A stretch of DNA of 20,873 bases from CAVURW01 sp963743595 (GTDB lineage Bacteria; Verrucomicrobiota; Verrucomicrobiia; Methylacidiphilales; UBA1321), in NCBI GenBank assembly GCA_963743595.1, contig CAVURW010000196.1:1-20873 (forward strand), read 5' to 3'. The stretch's first letter is position 1. Each line of letters begins with the position of its first letter. Position numbers and translations under genes: made by a program. The notes under the pieces were generated by a model, which had not been told where the DNA came from, did no database searches, and was given only the letters and a program-made list of their open reading frames with translations. Below, in pieces: positions 8,522-17,336 of the stretch.

Positions 8522-9082
8522 TTACCGGCGCGGCGTTGGTGGGGCGAGGAGCCGTTGCGTATTCGACCAATCGATCCCTTTAAGCCGGGCTTGAGTTGCC
8601 TGATGGGCGAACCGGGAATCGACACTAGTCCGCACGGCAGCGGGGAGAATTGCGCCAAGCTGAATTTCGTCCAGAACCACATCTAAAAGGGTATTGGCCT
8701 CCCACATGTGATCTTGATCGAAACGCTCGCGCATCTTCTTCATCAAGCTCTCGATAAAGTTCTGGTTTTCGATTTTGATACACCGATTGATGAGACGCGG
8801 CCCCGGCTTGATCTCCTCGTAATGAAGTGTGCCCACCATCAAATCCGGCGAGTCGCTGAGAAGCTGCACCATCTCGCGATTATTAGGGAGGTAGAGCACG
8901 TGAGCGGCAGGTATCTCCCAACGCTGCAAATGCGTCTCGGCCACCAGCGTTCCGGAAAAGACAAACCACAAGACGTAGCCTGGCGGTCGGGGCGGTAAAT
9001 TTTGAGAATTCCACGTCCAGGGAGTCGAAGGGGCAAGCAGTTCGACGTTGGTGAGATTAATGTCGCGGGGACCTTGGCGCAT
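8522..9082 (-). CDS. Cupin-like sensor domain protein lacking an HTH
   Basis: A 186-residue protein resembling the N-terminal effector-binding half of AraC-family regulators: a beta-rich cupin core (YVLWFVFSGTLVAETHLQRW, then HVLYLPNNREMVQLL), followed by helices of the linker kind (MKKMRERFDQDHMWEANTLLDVVLDEIQLG). The two helix-turn-helix motifs that should follow are missing; the last ~45 residues do not resemble AraC HTHs, and neither other frame supplies them. It may be a truncated regulator or a stand-alone cupin. It is coupled to the VOC gene (2-bp gap). No good promoter was seen in 9083-9310, which holds no gene. Confidence 0.6.
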   Translation of the reverse strand: MRQGPRDINLTNVELLAPSTPWTWNSQNLPPRPPGYVLWFVFSGTLVAETHLQRWEIPAAHVLYLPNNREMVQLLSDSPDLMVGTLHYEEIKPGPRLINRCIKIENQNFIESLMKKMRERFDQDHMWEANTLLDVVLDEIQLGAILPAAVRTSVDSRFAHQATQARLKGIDWSNTQRLLAPPTPRR

Positions 9083-9310
9083 GAGTCAACTTTCTAAGCA
9101 GGTATTGCGGGATTAGTTTTATTTGATGTGCAATTAGGCACAGGTGTAAGGTGTTGCAGGGCGAATACATACCGCTGCTTTTGATTATTACTAAGGTAAC
9201 CTAACCTTTTTTTATTTCAACGCAAAACACCTGCTTCTGAAAGGAAACTTTCAAAATAGTTAAGCCAAGCGATTGTTTAGGCGTAATAGCAACTTAAATC
9301 CACGTGCTGT

Positions 9311-10369
9311 TCACCGCGCGAAAAGAGGGAGTTGATCCATCACAGCCTCTTCTTCGTCGTTTGATTCTATTCGAAATCGCACGCCGACCCCCAAAAGCCG
9401 AATCGAAAGGCCCTTGCGCGCCCGCGCTTGTTTAAACAATTCCAGAAACGTCTCTGCCGTCGGTTCCGGTGCCACACATTCATGCGTCGTCTGAGTAAAG
9501 TCAGAAAATTTTACTTTAACGACCGCCTTATGAATGGGGAGGCTGTCGGCCTTGGCTTGGAGATCAGTCAGCAACTCGTGCACCTGTTCCAGCAGCGCTG
9601 CGGTGAGTTCAGGCAAGCCTTCAAGGTTATTTGAAAACGTCCGTTCGTTACTGAAGCTCTTGCGGATGCGATTTGGCTGGACCGCTCGATCATCGATTCC
9701 GCGGCAGAGCGAATGCAGCTCGGTGCCCCACTTGCCAAACTGCTCGGTTATCTGAATCACCGTGAGCTTCTGCAAATCCCCGCAGACACGAATGCCCCGC
9801 GTCTCAAATCGCTCGGCACTCTTCGGCCCCACGCCCCAAATCTTTCGCACGGGCAGCTCTTTCATAAAGGACTCGATTTTCTCAGGGACAATGGCGAATT
9901 GTCCATTCGGCTTGCGCCAATCACTAGCGATCTTTGCCAACATTTTGTTCGGCGCAACACCGGCCGAAGCCGTCAAACGCGTTTCATCGAAAATGCGTTT
10001 ACGGATTTCCTTGGCGATATCCCAGGCAAACCGATAGGAATGCGACACATCTAGGTACGCTTCATCCAAAGAGAGCGGCTCCACAAGCGGTGTGTACTCG
10101 CGGAGAATGCGACGTATTTTCTGCGACTCCGCCCGGTAGAGATCGAAGCGCACCGGAAGGAAAATGAGGTGAGGACACTTTTCGCGGGCCATGAACCCTG
10201 GCATCGCGGAGCGCACGCCGTATTTGCGCGCCTCGTAGTTAGCAGTGCAGACAACACCCCTTCGCGATCCACCACCGACCGCGATGGGCTTGCCGACGAG
10301 ATCGGGTTGCTCCCGCATTTCGACCGCGGCGTAAAAGCAGTCCATATCCAAATGGATAATTTTCCGCAT
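9311..10369 (-). CDS. dinB: DNA polymerase IV, Y-family translesion polymerase
   Basis: Encodes the error-prone Y-family polymerase that copies past damaged bases during the SOS or stress response. It aligns by eye with E. coli DinB along nearly its whole length. Numbered from the GTG at 10384, it has HLDMDCFYAAVE with metal ligand Asp13 and steric-gate Tyr18, STANY-like CTANYEARKYGVRSAMP (46-62), SLDEAYLD with catalytic Asp107-Glu108, LTASAGVAPNKMLAKIASD in the palm and KIWGVGPKSAERF, the helix-hairpin-helix. The C-terminus ends DQLPLFAR, a canonical beta-clamp-binding motif. I prefer the ATG at 10369, matching the E. coli start (MRKIIHLDMD), with AGG seven bases upstream; the GTG at 10384 adds five residues. 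No LexA box was recognised upstream. Confidence 0.96.
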   Translation of the reverse strand: MRKIIHLDMDCFYAAVEMREQPDLVGKPIAVGGGSRRGVVCTANYEARKYGVRSAMPGFMAREKCPHLIFLPVRFDLYRAESQKIRRILREYTPLVEPLSLDEAYLDVSHSYRFAWDIAKEIRKRIFDETRLTASAGVAPNKMLAKIASDWRKPNGQFAIVPEKIESFMKELPVRKIWGVGPKSAERFETRGIRVCGDLQKLTVIQITEQFGKWGTELHSLCRGIDDRAVQPNRIRKSFSNERTFSNNLEGLPELTAALLEQVHELLTDLQAKADSLPIHKAVVKVKFSDFTQTTHECVAPEPTAETFLELFKQARARKGLSIRLLGVGVRFRIESNDEEEAVMDQLPLFAR

Positions 10370-10427
10370 TGCGGAACCTATCACTCTGGTGCAAAACTCG
10401 CAAGAACCGTGGCGCTTTTGCGTTCCG

Positions 10428-10982
10428 TTACTCAGCCAAAAGCTTGGCGGTCACGAATTTTAACCGGTTCACCGTTAATGCAGAATCATCGAGATTGGTC
10501 TCCACATCACGCAGCTTGCTCGTTTTATCATAGACGAGAATCACCGTTTTATTGTGAGGAACGCCCAAGTTTTTAAAGACCTCGCCGGTTTCATCTAAAA
10601 TCAAAAAGGGTCGCGAATCTTTCGTGAAATCTTTACGCATGCTATCGCGCGCCATTCCCTTAAACATGCCTGCTGCAGACATATCTTCCAGGAGATAAAA
10701 CGAGATATTGTCCGAGAGCCGGGTGCCGGGATCGTCCGCCAAGATCTTAGACCACTTCTCCTGTCGGCCGCCCTGTGTCATATTCGGGGCCGAAAAGATG
10801 ACGACCACCACTTTCCCGGCAACTTCCTGGCGCGAGTGCGTCTCACCCGAGGGATCGGCAAGTAATTCAGGGCCGATTTTTTTCGCGTAATAACCAGCCG
10901 GCAGATTGAACGCGTAGGTCGTTTGCGCGAAACCGCCTGCGGAGCCAGCTATCAAAAGAGCGAGGACAATAATCGATTTCAT
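10428..10982 (-). CDS. Secreted thioredoxin-fold protein without CXXC
   Basis: A 184-residue exported protein. From the ATG at 10982, MKSIIVLALLIAGSAGGFAQ is a signal peptide; the longer frame starting at 11069 adds an implausible basic extension before it. The mature part looks like a thioredoxin-like domain: GKVVVVIFSAPN, where a redox Cys-X-X-Cys should follow but does not, then RPFLILDETGEVFKNLGVPHNKTVILVYD, the usual central strands. This resembles YtfJ-like or AhpC/TSA-derived periplasmic proteins in which the active site is lost. Its role is probably binding rather than redox. It lies 58 bp upstream of dinB on the same strand and divergently from the phospholipase-D gene. Confidence 0.65.
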   Translation of the reverse strand: MKSIIVLALLIAGSAGGFAQTTYAFNLPAGYYAKKIGPELLADPSGETHSRQEVAGKVVVVIFSAPNMTQGGRQEKWSKILADDPGTRLSDNISFYLLEDMSAAGMFKGMARDSMRKDFTKDSRPFLILDETGEVFKNLGVPHNKTVILVYDKTSKLRDVETNLDDSALTVNRLKFVTAKLLAE

Positions 10983-11069
10983 AACTGCACGAATCTGGGT
11001 CGCTCGCGAACGATTGCCAACTGAAATCGAGCTGGTATAGCAAGGGAAGCGAAGATGACGTTTTCGCAA

Positions 11070-11098
11070 TTGACCAAAAAGGGACGTTTCGGTACGAT
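11070..11098 (+). promoter_or_regulatory. Candidate sigma-70 promoter for the PLD gene
   Basis: TTGACC (11070-11075) is followed by a 17-bp spacer and TACGAT (11093-11098), a fair match to the -35 TTGACA and -10 TATAAT consensus with ideal spacing. Transcription would start near 11105, about 38 bases before the ATG at 11144. It sits in the divergent gap between the thioredoxin-fold gene and the PLD gene. The match is by eye and one mismatch per box is common by chance. Confidence 0.4.
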
Positions 11099-11143
11099 CA
11101 CGCTCCGCAGCAACAAGCCGTTTGAATTAAATCTTAGCACACT

Positions 11144-13378
11144 ATGAGCATCGAATTAAAGGCCTATAACGCAACCGACCGCGCCCAACTCTTCTGGCAA
11201 CCGGACCAACCCATTCCCGATTGCCGGGGGTATGCGATCGAAAAAACCGACGCGCAAGGCAACAAATCCTACACCCACGGTTTTGCCACTTTCGACAACG
11301 AAAAGCTCAGCGCCGATAATTCAAGCCCGGATAATTGCCTCAAAGCGCCGATTCAAGAGAACGAATGGTACGTCTCCGGAACAGGTGAAGCGACCTTCCG
11401 CGTCATCCCCATCGTAGGCTCCGACAAGGATCACCTTCAACTGCGCGAGGACTTGGCCTGCGAGCCGGTCAAAGTCAACGTAACGCACCAGGTTTCCAAG
11501 GACGTCGAAGTCTACTTCAACCACGGAATTGTGGCCGATCAACGGGTGGCGCAATACCTAAAAGATCATCCGGACGAAAAGTTAGCCGACGTTATCGGCG
11601 AGCCGGGCAATGAACTGCGGAATGAGCTCTCAGGCGATCTACGTCCGCGCATGCTGGAGATGCTGCGCGAGGCCAAAGAGCAGGGCAAAAAGGTCAAATT
11701 GATGCTCTATGAGCTGAACGACCCTGAATTGATCGATGCGATCAAAGCGCTGGGACCGAACTGCGAAATCATTCTCGCCAATGGTGCGTTCAAGAATAAT
11801 AAGCCGGGCGAAAACGATGAAAACGCACAGGTTCGCGAAGACTTAAAAGCGGCAGGCGTGGACGTGACGGATCGTATCGTGAAGACCGGTCACTTCGACC
11901 ACAACAAGGTCATGATTGTGTGCGATGCCGAGGGCAACCCTGAGACTGTATTAACCGGCAGCACCAATTGGACCAAGACGGGGCTCTGCAGCCAGGCCAA
12001 TAACGCGATTATTATCCACAATGCGGAGACCGCAAAGGACTACTCGGAGGAATTCGACCGGGTGAAAGTGGCGGGCAATGACTACACCAGTGAATTGCTG
12101 GAAGGAAACTCCAAGGCGATCACGACCCACACTCTGCCGGATGGCACGAAGATCACGGCGCTGTTTGCCCCGACCGCCAATGCGGAGGACATGGAATTCG
12201 TTCGCAATCTGATCAATAACGCCAAGGGTGCGCATTTCCTGAACTTTAACCCCGGCGTTTTCCAAGATGACCCGAATTCCGATAAGGCGACCCTCGTTCA
12301 GACGATCATTGAGCGCTTGAATCCCGAGAGCGAACATTACGATCCAAATTTCAAGGTCGAAGGCGTGTTAAATCAAAACATCCCCGGTCTCTCCTGCCCG
12401 AAAGATTCCACCGAAGCGCTGCCTGCAGGTCAACGTCTCCGCGACAACCCCGTCACGTTGGTGAGCGGGCGCGACATGACCGATGCTTACCATGGCATTG
12501 TGCTGCCGGCAGCGATTAATAACGACAAGGACGATTTCATTCGTGAGCAGTTGAAGGTGGCGGGAACGCACGCCATGGTGCACAGCAAGTACATCGTGCT
12601 GGACATGGGCGATGGCAACTACGTCACGATCACGGGCTCTCACAACATGGGCTTTAAGGCTTCCAGCAAGAACGACGACAACATGACCGTCGTCGAGGGC
12701 AATAAGGACGTCGCGGCTGCCTACATGCTCAACGAGCGCCTGACCCATAAGCGCTACGAATTTAATGACCGGATGAATCAAGCGGCTCATGATCCGAGCA
12801 TCAAAGTGTTCAGCGTGCCGGTGGACAACGATTCGTGGCAAACAAACATCAAGAATGATGTCGATCACCAGTACTGGATGAGCGGTATGGACGCGAAGGC
12901 TTACCAAGGCCAGACGCACGATACGAGTACTGTCTCCCATCGGTATGTCGATCACACCGGCGACGACCAATCTCAAGGCGAGACCGAGAGCGATGGGCCA
13001 GAACAGGATAAGCCGAGCAAGGGTCACCGGGGTCATGCAACCGCAGTCGCCACCGATGATTCCCAGCAGGAAGCACCGGCTGAAGCAGAACCCGCCACTC
13101 GCAGCCATCACGCGAAAGCCGCTGCCACGGAAGAGACCACTCAAGAGGCACCTGCGGAAGCGCCGGCGGAGGACGCACCTGCAGAAGAAAAACCTCGCAG
13201 CCATCATAAGAAGACCGATGATACCGAGCAGACGACCGAAGAAGCGCCCAAACCCCGGAGCCATCATAAAAAGACGACCGATGACGGCGAAGCGGAAGCT
13301 CAGCCCGCCCATCGTTCTCATCACGTGATGCCTGCGGAAGACACCGGTGAATCGCACTCGCATTCACGCGGGGCGTAG
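11144..13378 (+). CDS. Phospholipase D superfamily protein with His-rich tail
   Basis: A 744-residue protein with two PLD catalytic regions. The first has His253-Asn-Lys255 followed by VLTGSTNWT, but the acidic residue is one position late (five residues, not four, before Asp261). The second is canonical: His480-Ser-Lys482-x4-Asp487 with ITGSHNMGF. The family attacks phosphodiesters through a covalent phosphohistidine, and includes lipases, nucleases and toxins. The N-terminal ~110 residues (LFWQPDQPIPDCRGYAIEK) look like a beta domain. From ~625 on the protein is a low-complexity Glu/Ala/Pro/Thr tail with four R-S-H-H motifs (653, 685, 705, 724), twice followed by KKT. No signal peptide is visible, so it is cytosolic or exported by a non-Sec route. 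Substrate: unknown. Confidence 0.85.
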   Translation: MSIELKAYNATDRAQLFWQPDQPIPDCRGYAIEKTDAQGNKSYTHGFATFDNEKLSADNSSPDNCLKAPIQENEWYVSGTGEATFRVIPIVGSDKDHLQLREDLACEPVKVNVTHQVSKDVEVYFNHGIVADQRVAQYLKDHPDEKLADVIGEPGNELRNELSGDLRPRMLEMLREAKEQGKKVKLMLYELNDPELIDAIKALGPNCEIILANGAFKNNKPGENDENAQVREDLKAAGVDVTDRIVKTGHFDHNKVMIVCDAEGNPETVLTGSTNWTKTGLCSQANNAIIIHNAETAKDYSEEFDRVKVAGNDYTSELLEGNSKAITTHTLPDGTKITALFAPTANAEDMEFVRNLINNAKGAHFLNFNPGVFQDDPNSDKATLVQTIIERLNPESEHYDPNFKVEGVLNQNIPGLSCPKDSTEALPAGQRLRDNPVTLVSGRDMTDAYHGIVLPAAINNDKDDFIREQLKVAGTHAMVHSKYIVLDMGDGNYVTITGSHNMGFKASSKNDDNMTVVEGNKDVAAAYMLNERLTHKRYEFNDRMNQAAHDPSIKVFSVPVDNDSWQTNIKNDVDHQYWMSGMDAKAYQGQTHDTSTVSHRYVDHTGDDQSQGETESDGPEQDKPSKGHRGHATAVATDDSQQEAPAEAEPATRSHHAKAAATEETTQEAPAEAPAEDAPAEEKPRSHHKKTDDTEQTTEEAPKPRSHHKKTTDDGEAEAQPAHRSHHVMPAEDTGESHSHSRGA

Positions 13379-13387
13379 TCCCTATTT

Positions 13388-13593
13388 TCATTCGAAATTA
13401 AGCTTCTCACGCCGCTCTAAAAACTCGGCGGGAATTCCGTCCATGCCGACCATGGCGCACGTGGTGTCGGTATCACCGCCACCAGGGTATCCACGATGGC
13501 TTGCGTAAAACGTTCAATTTCCGACATGCGCTCCAGATGACGTAAGGAACGGTATCCGGGCAGGTGATCTGGTCGGAGTGCTTTCGAATCCTC
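13388..13593 (-). pseudogene. Broken end of an ADP-ribosylglycohydrolase-like gene
   Basis: Read on the minus strand, the segment ending at the TGA 13388-13390 encodes GGDTDTTCAMVG followed by GIPAEFLERREKL. The GGDTDT motif and a following G-I-P-x-x-[WF]-L are hallmarks of the ADP-ribosylglycohydrolase (DraG/ARH) family C-terminus, where the Asp pair binds magnesium. In the intact family about ten residues separate these two motifs, more than seen here. Directly upstream (about 13480-13570) another frame reads ERMSEIERFTQAIVDTL and changes frame at the GGDTDT position. So frameshift and deletion have destroyed the gene, which is also cut near 13593 by mqnD. I infer a decayed remnant; the family call rests on one motif. 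Confidence 0.4.
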
Positions 13594-14433
13594 CTACACG
13601 AACCCGAGTTCACCAGGATCGGGGATGAATCCGGCGGCGTGACCGCGCTTTAAGAATTCGCGCACACCCGCGCGACCTCGGTCACCGTAATCGAGCGTTA
13701 ACTCGTTCACATACATTCCGATGAATTTATCGGCCAGAGCCGAATCGAGTCCGCGCCCCAGCGGCAACGCATGCTCGACCCCGGCCGCGCGATGTTTCAG
13801 CCCGAACTCGATGCTTTGATACAAGATATCCGAGACCTTGCGAATCACGTCGTTTCCTAGCGATTTCCGAATCACGTTCCCGCCTAGAGGCAAGGGCAAC
13901 CCACCCGTCTGGCCGAACCACCATTTGCCGAGGTCTTCACTCAAAACAAAGCCCTCTTTTAAATATGTGAGCTGACCTTCGTGAATCAAAAGCCCCACCT
14001 CCGCCTTTCCGGTCTTCAGTGCATCGAAGATTTGGTCGAAGGGCACCACCACGTAATTGATCTCTTCCTTGGCCATTTCCAGGTAGAGTTGCAGGGTAAG
14101 AAACGCGCTGGTCATTAAGCCCGGAACTGCAATTTTTACCTTGCGCAGTTCCTCCCGCGAGTGCGCTCGATGTCCCACCAGCATCGGGCCGTAGTTATCG
14201 CCCATGCTCGCACCGCTTCGGAGCAGCGCATAATCTTTCAGCACGTAGGCATAGGCGTGGATGGAGATGGCGGAAATATCCAGTTCCACTCGGGTTGCCC
14301 GTTCGTTCAGGGTCTGGATGTCTTGCAAAATGTGTTCGAACTCGAAGCCCGGTGTCGGTAGAAGCTCTTTAGCAAGAGCGTAAAACATAAAAGCATCATC
14401 GGGATCGGGAGAATGGCCAAGGGTCAATTTCAT
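13594..14433 (-). CDS. mqnD: 1,4-dihydroxy-6-naphthoate synthase, futalosine menaquinone pathway
   Basis: A 279-residue enzyme of the MqnA/MqnD family with a periplasmic-binding-protein-like fold. MqnD converts cyclic dehypoxanthinyl futalosine to 1,4-dihydroxy-6-naphthoate, an intermediate of the alternative menaquinone pathway. Visible landmarks are SPDPDDAFMFYAL (8-20), the position of S-P-C-P-N-D in Thermus MqnD; ILQDIQTLNERA (35-46); ALLRSGASMGDNYGPML (69-85); LLIHEGQLTY with the conserved His151; GKWWFGQTGGLPLPLGGNVI (169-188); and YVNELTLDYGDRGR near the end. Length and order match the family. No other mqn gene is in the window. The start at 14433 is used because the N-terminal motif begins almost at once. 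It is divergent from the LON-domain gene. Confidence 0.93.
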   Translation of the reverse strand: MKLTLGHSPDPDDAFMFYALAKELLPTPGFEFEHILQDIQTLNERATRVELDISAISIHAYAYVLKDYALLRSGASMGDNYGPMLVGHRAHSREELRKVKIAVPGLMTSAFLTLQLYLEMAKEEINYVVVPFDQIFDALKTGKAEVGLLIHEGQLTYLKEGFVLSEDLGKWWFGQTGGLPLPLGGNVIRKSLGNDVIRKVSDILYQSIEFGLKHRAAGVEHALPLGRGLDSALADKFIGMYVNELTLDYGDRGRAGVREFLKRGHAAGFIPDPGELGFV

Positions 14434-14531
14434 TCAGGGAACGTAACCTTCCCCAGGCACAAAGTCCAATCGCCCGCGCATGCAGAAACTTCGCCCTCGC
14501 TTTTGATTGCCACTCGCCCTCGTCTAAAGCC

Positions 14532-15173
14532 ATGCTACGTTTTGAGACCACTATGCAGCTTCCAGACCAGATCGGATTCATGATTCTCTCGGACGTGGTC
14601 CTGTTCCCCCAAGCTCTGCTGCCGCTCTACATATTCGAGGAGCGCTACAGGTCGATGCTTCGGCTCGCCTTGGACAGTCACCGGATGTTCGGCATCTCCA
14701 CGCCCAACTTCGCCGATTCATCTGAGGAGGCGGTGCCCCAGAAGATCGCGGGCATCGGCCTCATCCGCGCCTGTGTCGATCGGCCGGACGGCACTTCAAA
14801 TTTGATCTTGGAAGGAATCAGCCGCATTCGGGTTAAAGGCATGGTGCAGGAGGTTCCCTACCCTATCGCCGAGATCGAGCCCGTCCGCACGGAGATTAAT
14901 AACCCGCAAGCGGTCGAATTCATGGCTCGGGAACTTCTCGATCGCGTGGCTACCTTACATAAGACGGGCGAGCAACCGGCGCAGAATCTCGTCAAGTTCC
15001 TAAGCGAGATCAAAGACTTCGATGCCTTGGCTGATATCGTGGCCTACAGTTTCATCGAAAGCGCTTCTTTACGCCAAAGTTTGCTGGAAACCGTTAATCT
15101 CACGGACCGTATTCAGAAGGTTCTGAACGGTTTAGATGCTCAAAATCCCAATAAAAAGCCTCCACTCGACTAA
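14532..15173 (+). CDS. LON substrate-binding domain protein
   Basis: A 213-residue protein consisting only of the LON N-terminal (PUA-like) substrate-binding domain plus its helical extension, without ATPase or protease domains. Family features: LSDVVLFPQALLPLYIFEERYRSMLRLAL near the start, matching the F-P-x-x-x-x-P-L-x-[IV]-F-E-x-R-Y-R motif; GIGLIRACVDRPDGTSNLILEGISRIRV in the middle; a helical stretch (LVKFLSEIKDFDALADIVAYSFI) and LLETVNLTDRIQKVL at the end. Stand-alone LON proteins are widespread and of unclear function, perhaps binding damaged protein. A second ATG at 14553 could be the true start. The kinase-HDOD gene follows after 88 bp on the same strand. Confidence 0.85.
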   Translation: MLRFETTMQLPDQIGFMILSDVVLFPQALLPLYIFEERYRSMLRLALDSHRMFGISTPNFADSSEEAVPQKIAGIGLIRACVDRPDGTSNLILEGISRIRVKGMVQEVPYPIAEIEPVRTEINNPQAVEFMARELLDRVATLHKTGEQPAQNLVKFLSEIKDFDALADIVAYSFIESASLRQSLLETVNLTDRIQKVLNGLDAQNPNKKPPLD

Positions 15174-15261
15174 TAATCGTCTCTTGTTCATTTAAAGTGC
15201 CTTGAAATTCTAACCGAAAACCCGCCATTCTACTCGCCTCGCCTCACACCCCTTCCGCAGT

Positions 15262-17157
15262 ATGCCTTTAGATCCAGAAAATCTCGTGCCGGGAACCAAC
15301 CTCGGCCACTACGTTATTTCTTCCCGACTTGCCCAGGGGGGGATGGGTATCGTTTTTAAGGCGTTTGAACCGACTCTGGAACGGTACGTCGCCATCAAGG
15401 TCTTGCGCCCGGAGTTCTCCAGCAACCCGAATCACGTGCAGTTCTTCCAGGAAGAGGCGCGCGCGGTTGCCGCCCTGCGCCACCCGAACATCGTGCCCAT
15501 CTACTACATCGGAGACGTCGATGGCATTGCGTTCTTCAGCATGGCGTTCATCTACGGCGAGACGTTCGACGATTGGATTGAGCGGAAGCAATGGTTCACA
15601 GTGGAAAATGCGCTCTGGTTCATGAACCAAGCCATTTCGGCGCTCGATTCCGCCCATCAAGCGAACATCATTCACCTGGATATTAAGCCCGCAAACTTTT
15701 TGATCGATCACAGTAACGTGGTGATGCTTACCGACTTCGGTCTAGCTGAGCGCTTGGTCAAAGAAGATACCGGTGGCGCGGAACGCGAAGCGTTCGGAAC
15801 ACCCGCTTACGTCTCGCCCGAACAGATTTCCCGTGAAAAGACCGATCAACGCACCGATATCTACTCGCTCGGCGCGACCTTATTTCACTTGATGGTCGGC
15901 ACACCGCCTTACGACGGCGAAACCGTTGAAGAGATTGTCTGGGGGCACCTCGAAAAGCCGTTCCCATTCGAAATGGCCCGTAACGCCGGCGTTCCCCGCG
16001 GCTGGGTCTGTCTCATGCAAAAGATGATGGAGCGAAATGCGGATGATCGCTTCAATAACTATAGTGAGCTCTACGCCGCGCTTACGAACGTTAATAATTT
16101 CTACTACGAGCCAAAGAAGACCAGCCTAAACGCCACCGGTGATGGTAATTCGTCCAGGGCTTTCTCGGTTCCGCGCACCGCCTATAATGTGGCGAATCTC
16201 CACGGTCTCCTCTCCCCTTCTGCGCCGGACTGGGTCGTCTCGAAAGACCACGTGCCGCGCTCGGCACCGACCTCCATCAACCGCGCCAAGGTCATTCGCT
16301 CCATCTCGGATCGCATGGAACCGATGCAGGTTTCTCAGATGGCGCATACTATTAAAGATCTCTGCACAGCCAAAAAAGATTCCCCCCGCGATTTGATTTA
16401 CGCGATGGAAAAAGTGCCGGGCTACGATTACGCCGTCCGCTCCCTCGCGCACTTCATGGTTCCGCAAGCTCCCACGTATAATGCGCACGGGGAACCTGTC
16501 ATTCCAGAGCCGATGGAAGTGCTGGAAACACTGGGATTCGAGCGGGGGCGTAACCTGGCCCTGACCTTCTACTCGCTCAATTACGAGATGGGCACCCATC
16601 GCCAATTTGAGTTCTTTTCCCTCTGGCGGCACCAACTCGCCGTAGCGATCATCATCGATTTCATGTTCGATGCACTCGATATCAAGCGCTCGGGCTTGGA
16701 ATTTGTCGCTGGGGCGTTCCACGACATCGGGAAAATGGTCTTCGCGGAACTGTTCCCGGAACCCTATTACTACACGCTCTCTCGCTCGCTCCTCTACGAA
16801 ATCCCGCTGGACCAATGCGAACGCGACGCTTTCGGAATCGATCACGGAGAGCTCGCCGACGTGTGGCTCAAGTACAACAAAGTCCCCTCCACGCTCGGCC
16901 AGATCATCGCCCAACATGAGGTGCCGGATAAGGTGAACCGTCGCTCCGTGCTCACACACGCCGTCATCTCCGGCAATCACCTGGCTAAACAGCTCGGAAT
17001 CGGATACAGCGGCAGCGTGGTGCTCGACCCTCGCCCATGGGAAAAGATTCCGTCGACGAAAATCGTTTGGGAAGCGCGTCGCAACAAAGACTACAAGTTC
17101 GAAACCTTTTGCGAAGATTTCCTCGGTCAGTTCCAGGCGTTCCCGGATATGCTGTAA
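15262..17157 (+). CDS. Ser/Thr protein kinase fused to HDOD domain
   Basis: A 631-residue cytosolic signalling protein. Residues ~16-275 are a Hanks-type kinase: glycine loop LAQGGMGIVFKA (23-34), Lys46 in VAIKVL, helix-C Glu near 64, catalytic IIHLDIKPAN with Asp140 and Asn145 (HLD instead of HRD), DFG at 158-160 and PAYVSPEQ (181-188). The HDOD region (~340-595) has AFHDIGKMVF with His487-Asp488, FGIDHGELA (524-532) and IIAQHEVPD (548-556); HDOD domains are HD-like but often non-catalytic and act in signalling. There is no membrane segment, unlike many PASTA/PknB kinases. The fusion suggests the kinase domain's signal feeds an HDOD output or the reverse. Its partners are not known from this window. 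Confidence 0.93.
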   Translation: MPLDPENLVPGTNLGHYVISSRLAQGGMGIVFKAFEPTLERYVAIKVLRPEFSSNPNHVQFFQEEARAVAALRHPNIVPIYYIGDVDGIAFFSMAFIYGETFDDWIERKQWFTVENALWFMNQAISALDSAHQANIIHLDIKPANFLIDHSNVVMLTDFGLAERLVKEDTGGAEREAFGTPAYVSPEQISREKTDQRTDIYSLGATLFHLMVGTPPYDGETVEEIVWGHLEKPFPFEMARNAGVPRGWVCLMQKMMERNADDRFNNYSELYAALTNVNNFYYEPKKTSLNATGDGNSSRAFSVPRTAYNVANLHGLLSPSAPDWVVSKDHVPRSAPTSINRAKVIRSISDRMEPMQVSQMAHTIKDLCTAKKDSPRDLIYAMEKVPGYDYAVRSLAHFMVPQAPTYNAHGEPVIPEPMEVLETLGFERGRNLALTFYSLNYEMGTHRQFEFFSLWRHQLAVAIIIDFMFDALDIKRSGLEFVAGAFHDIGKMVFAELFPEPYYYTLSRSLLYEIPLDQCERDAFGIDHGELADVWLKYNKVPSTLGQIIAQHEVPDKVNRRSVLTHAVISGNHLAKQLGIGYSGSVVLDPRPWEKIPSTKIVWEARRNKDYKFETFCEDFLGQFQAFPDML

Positions 17158-17336
17158 TCGGCGTATCGGTCCCTTGTTGAGTCCCGCGACCCGGATTATA
17201 CAATCGAAGAGCTCCGCGCGAAAATCGCTCAATGGCCTACCAGTCATCGCAACCAATCGAGCGGAGGCAGCGCTTCTGGCAATCCGCGTGATCAAAATGC
17301 CTTTCTAGCGGCTCGGTTTTTGGATATTCTCTGGGC

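Noticed and set aside
9083..9310. Terminator or LexA box near dinB
   Set aside because: The T-rich run lacks a clear GC stem, and no CTGT-n8-ACAG-like site was found.
12368..13363. 331-codon minus-strand frame
   Set aside because: Antisense shadow of the PLD gene, whose catalytic motifs are on the plus strand; repeats in the tail keep the frame open.
16126..17295. 389-codon minus-strand frame
   Set aside because: Antisense to the kinase-HDOD gene, which has clear motifs.
17158..17336. Possible coding frame reading ESRDPDYTIEELRAKI
   Set aside because: Short, no start signal and no recognised family; could be a remnant but cannot be supported.
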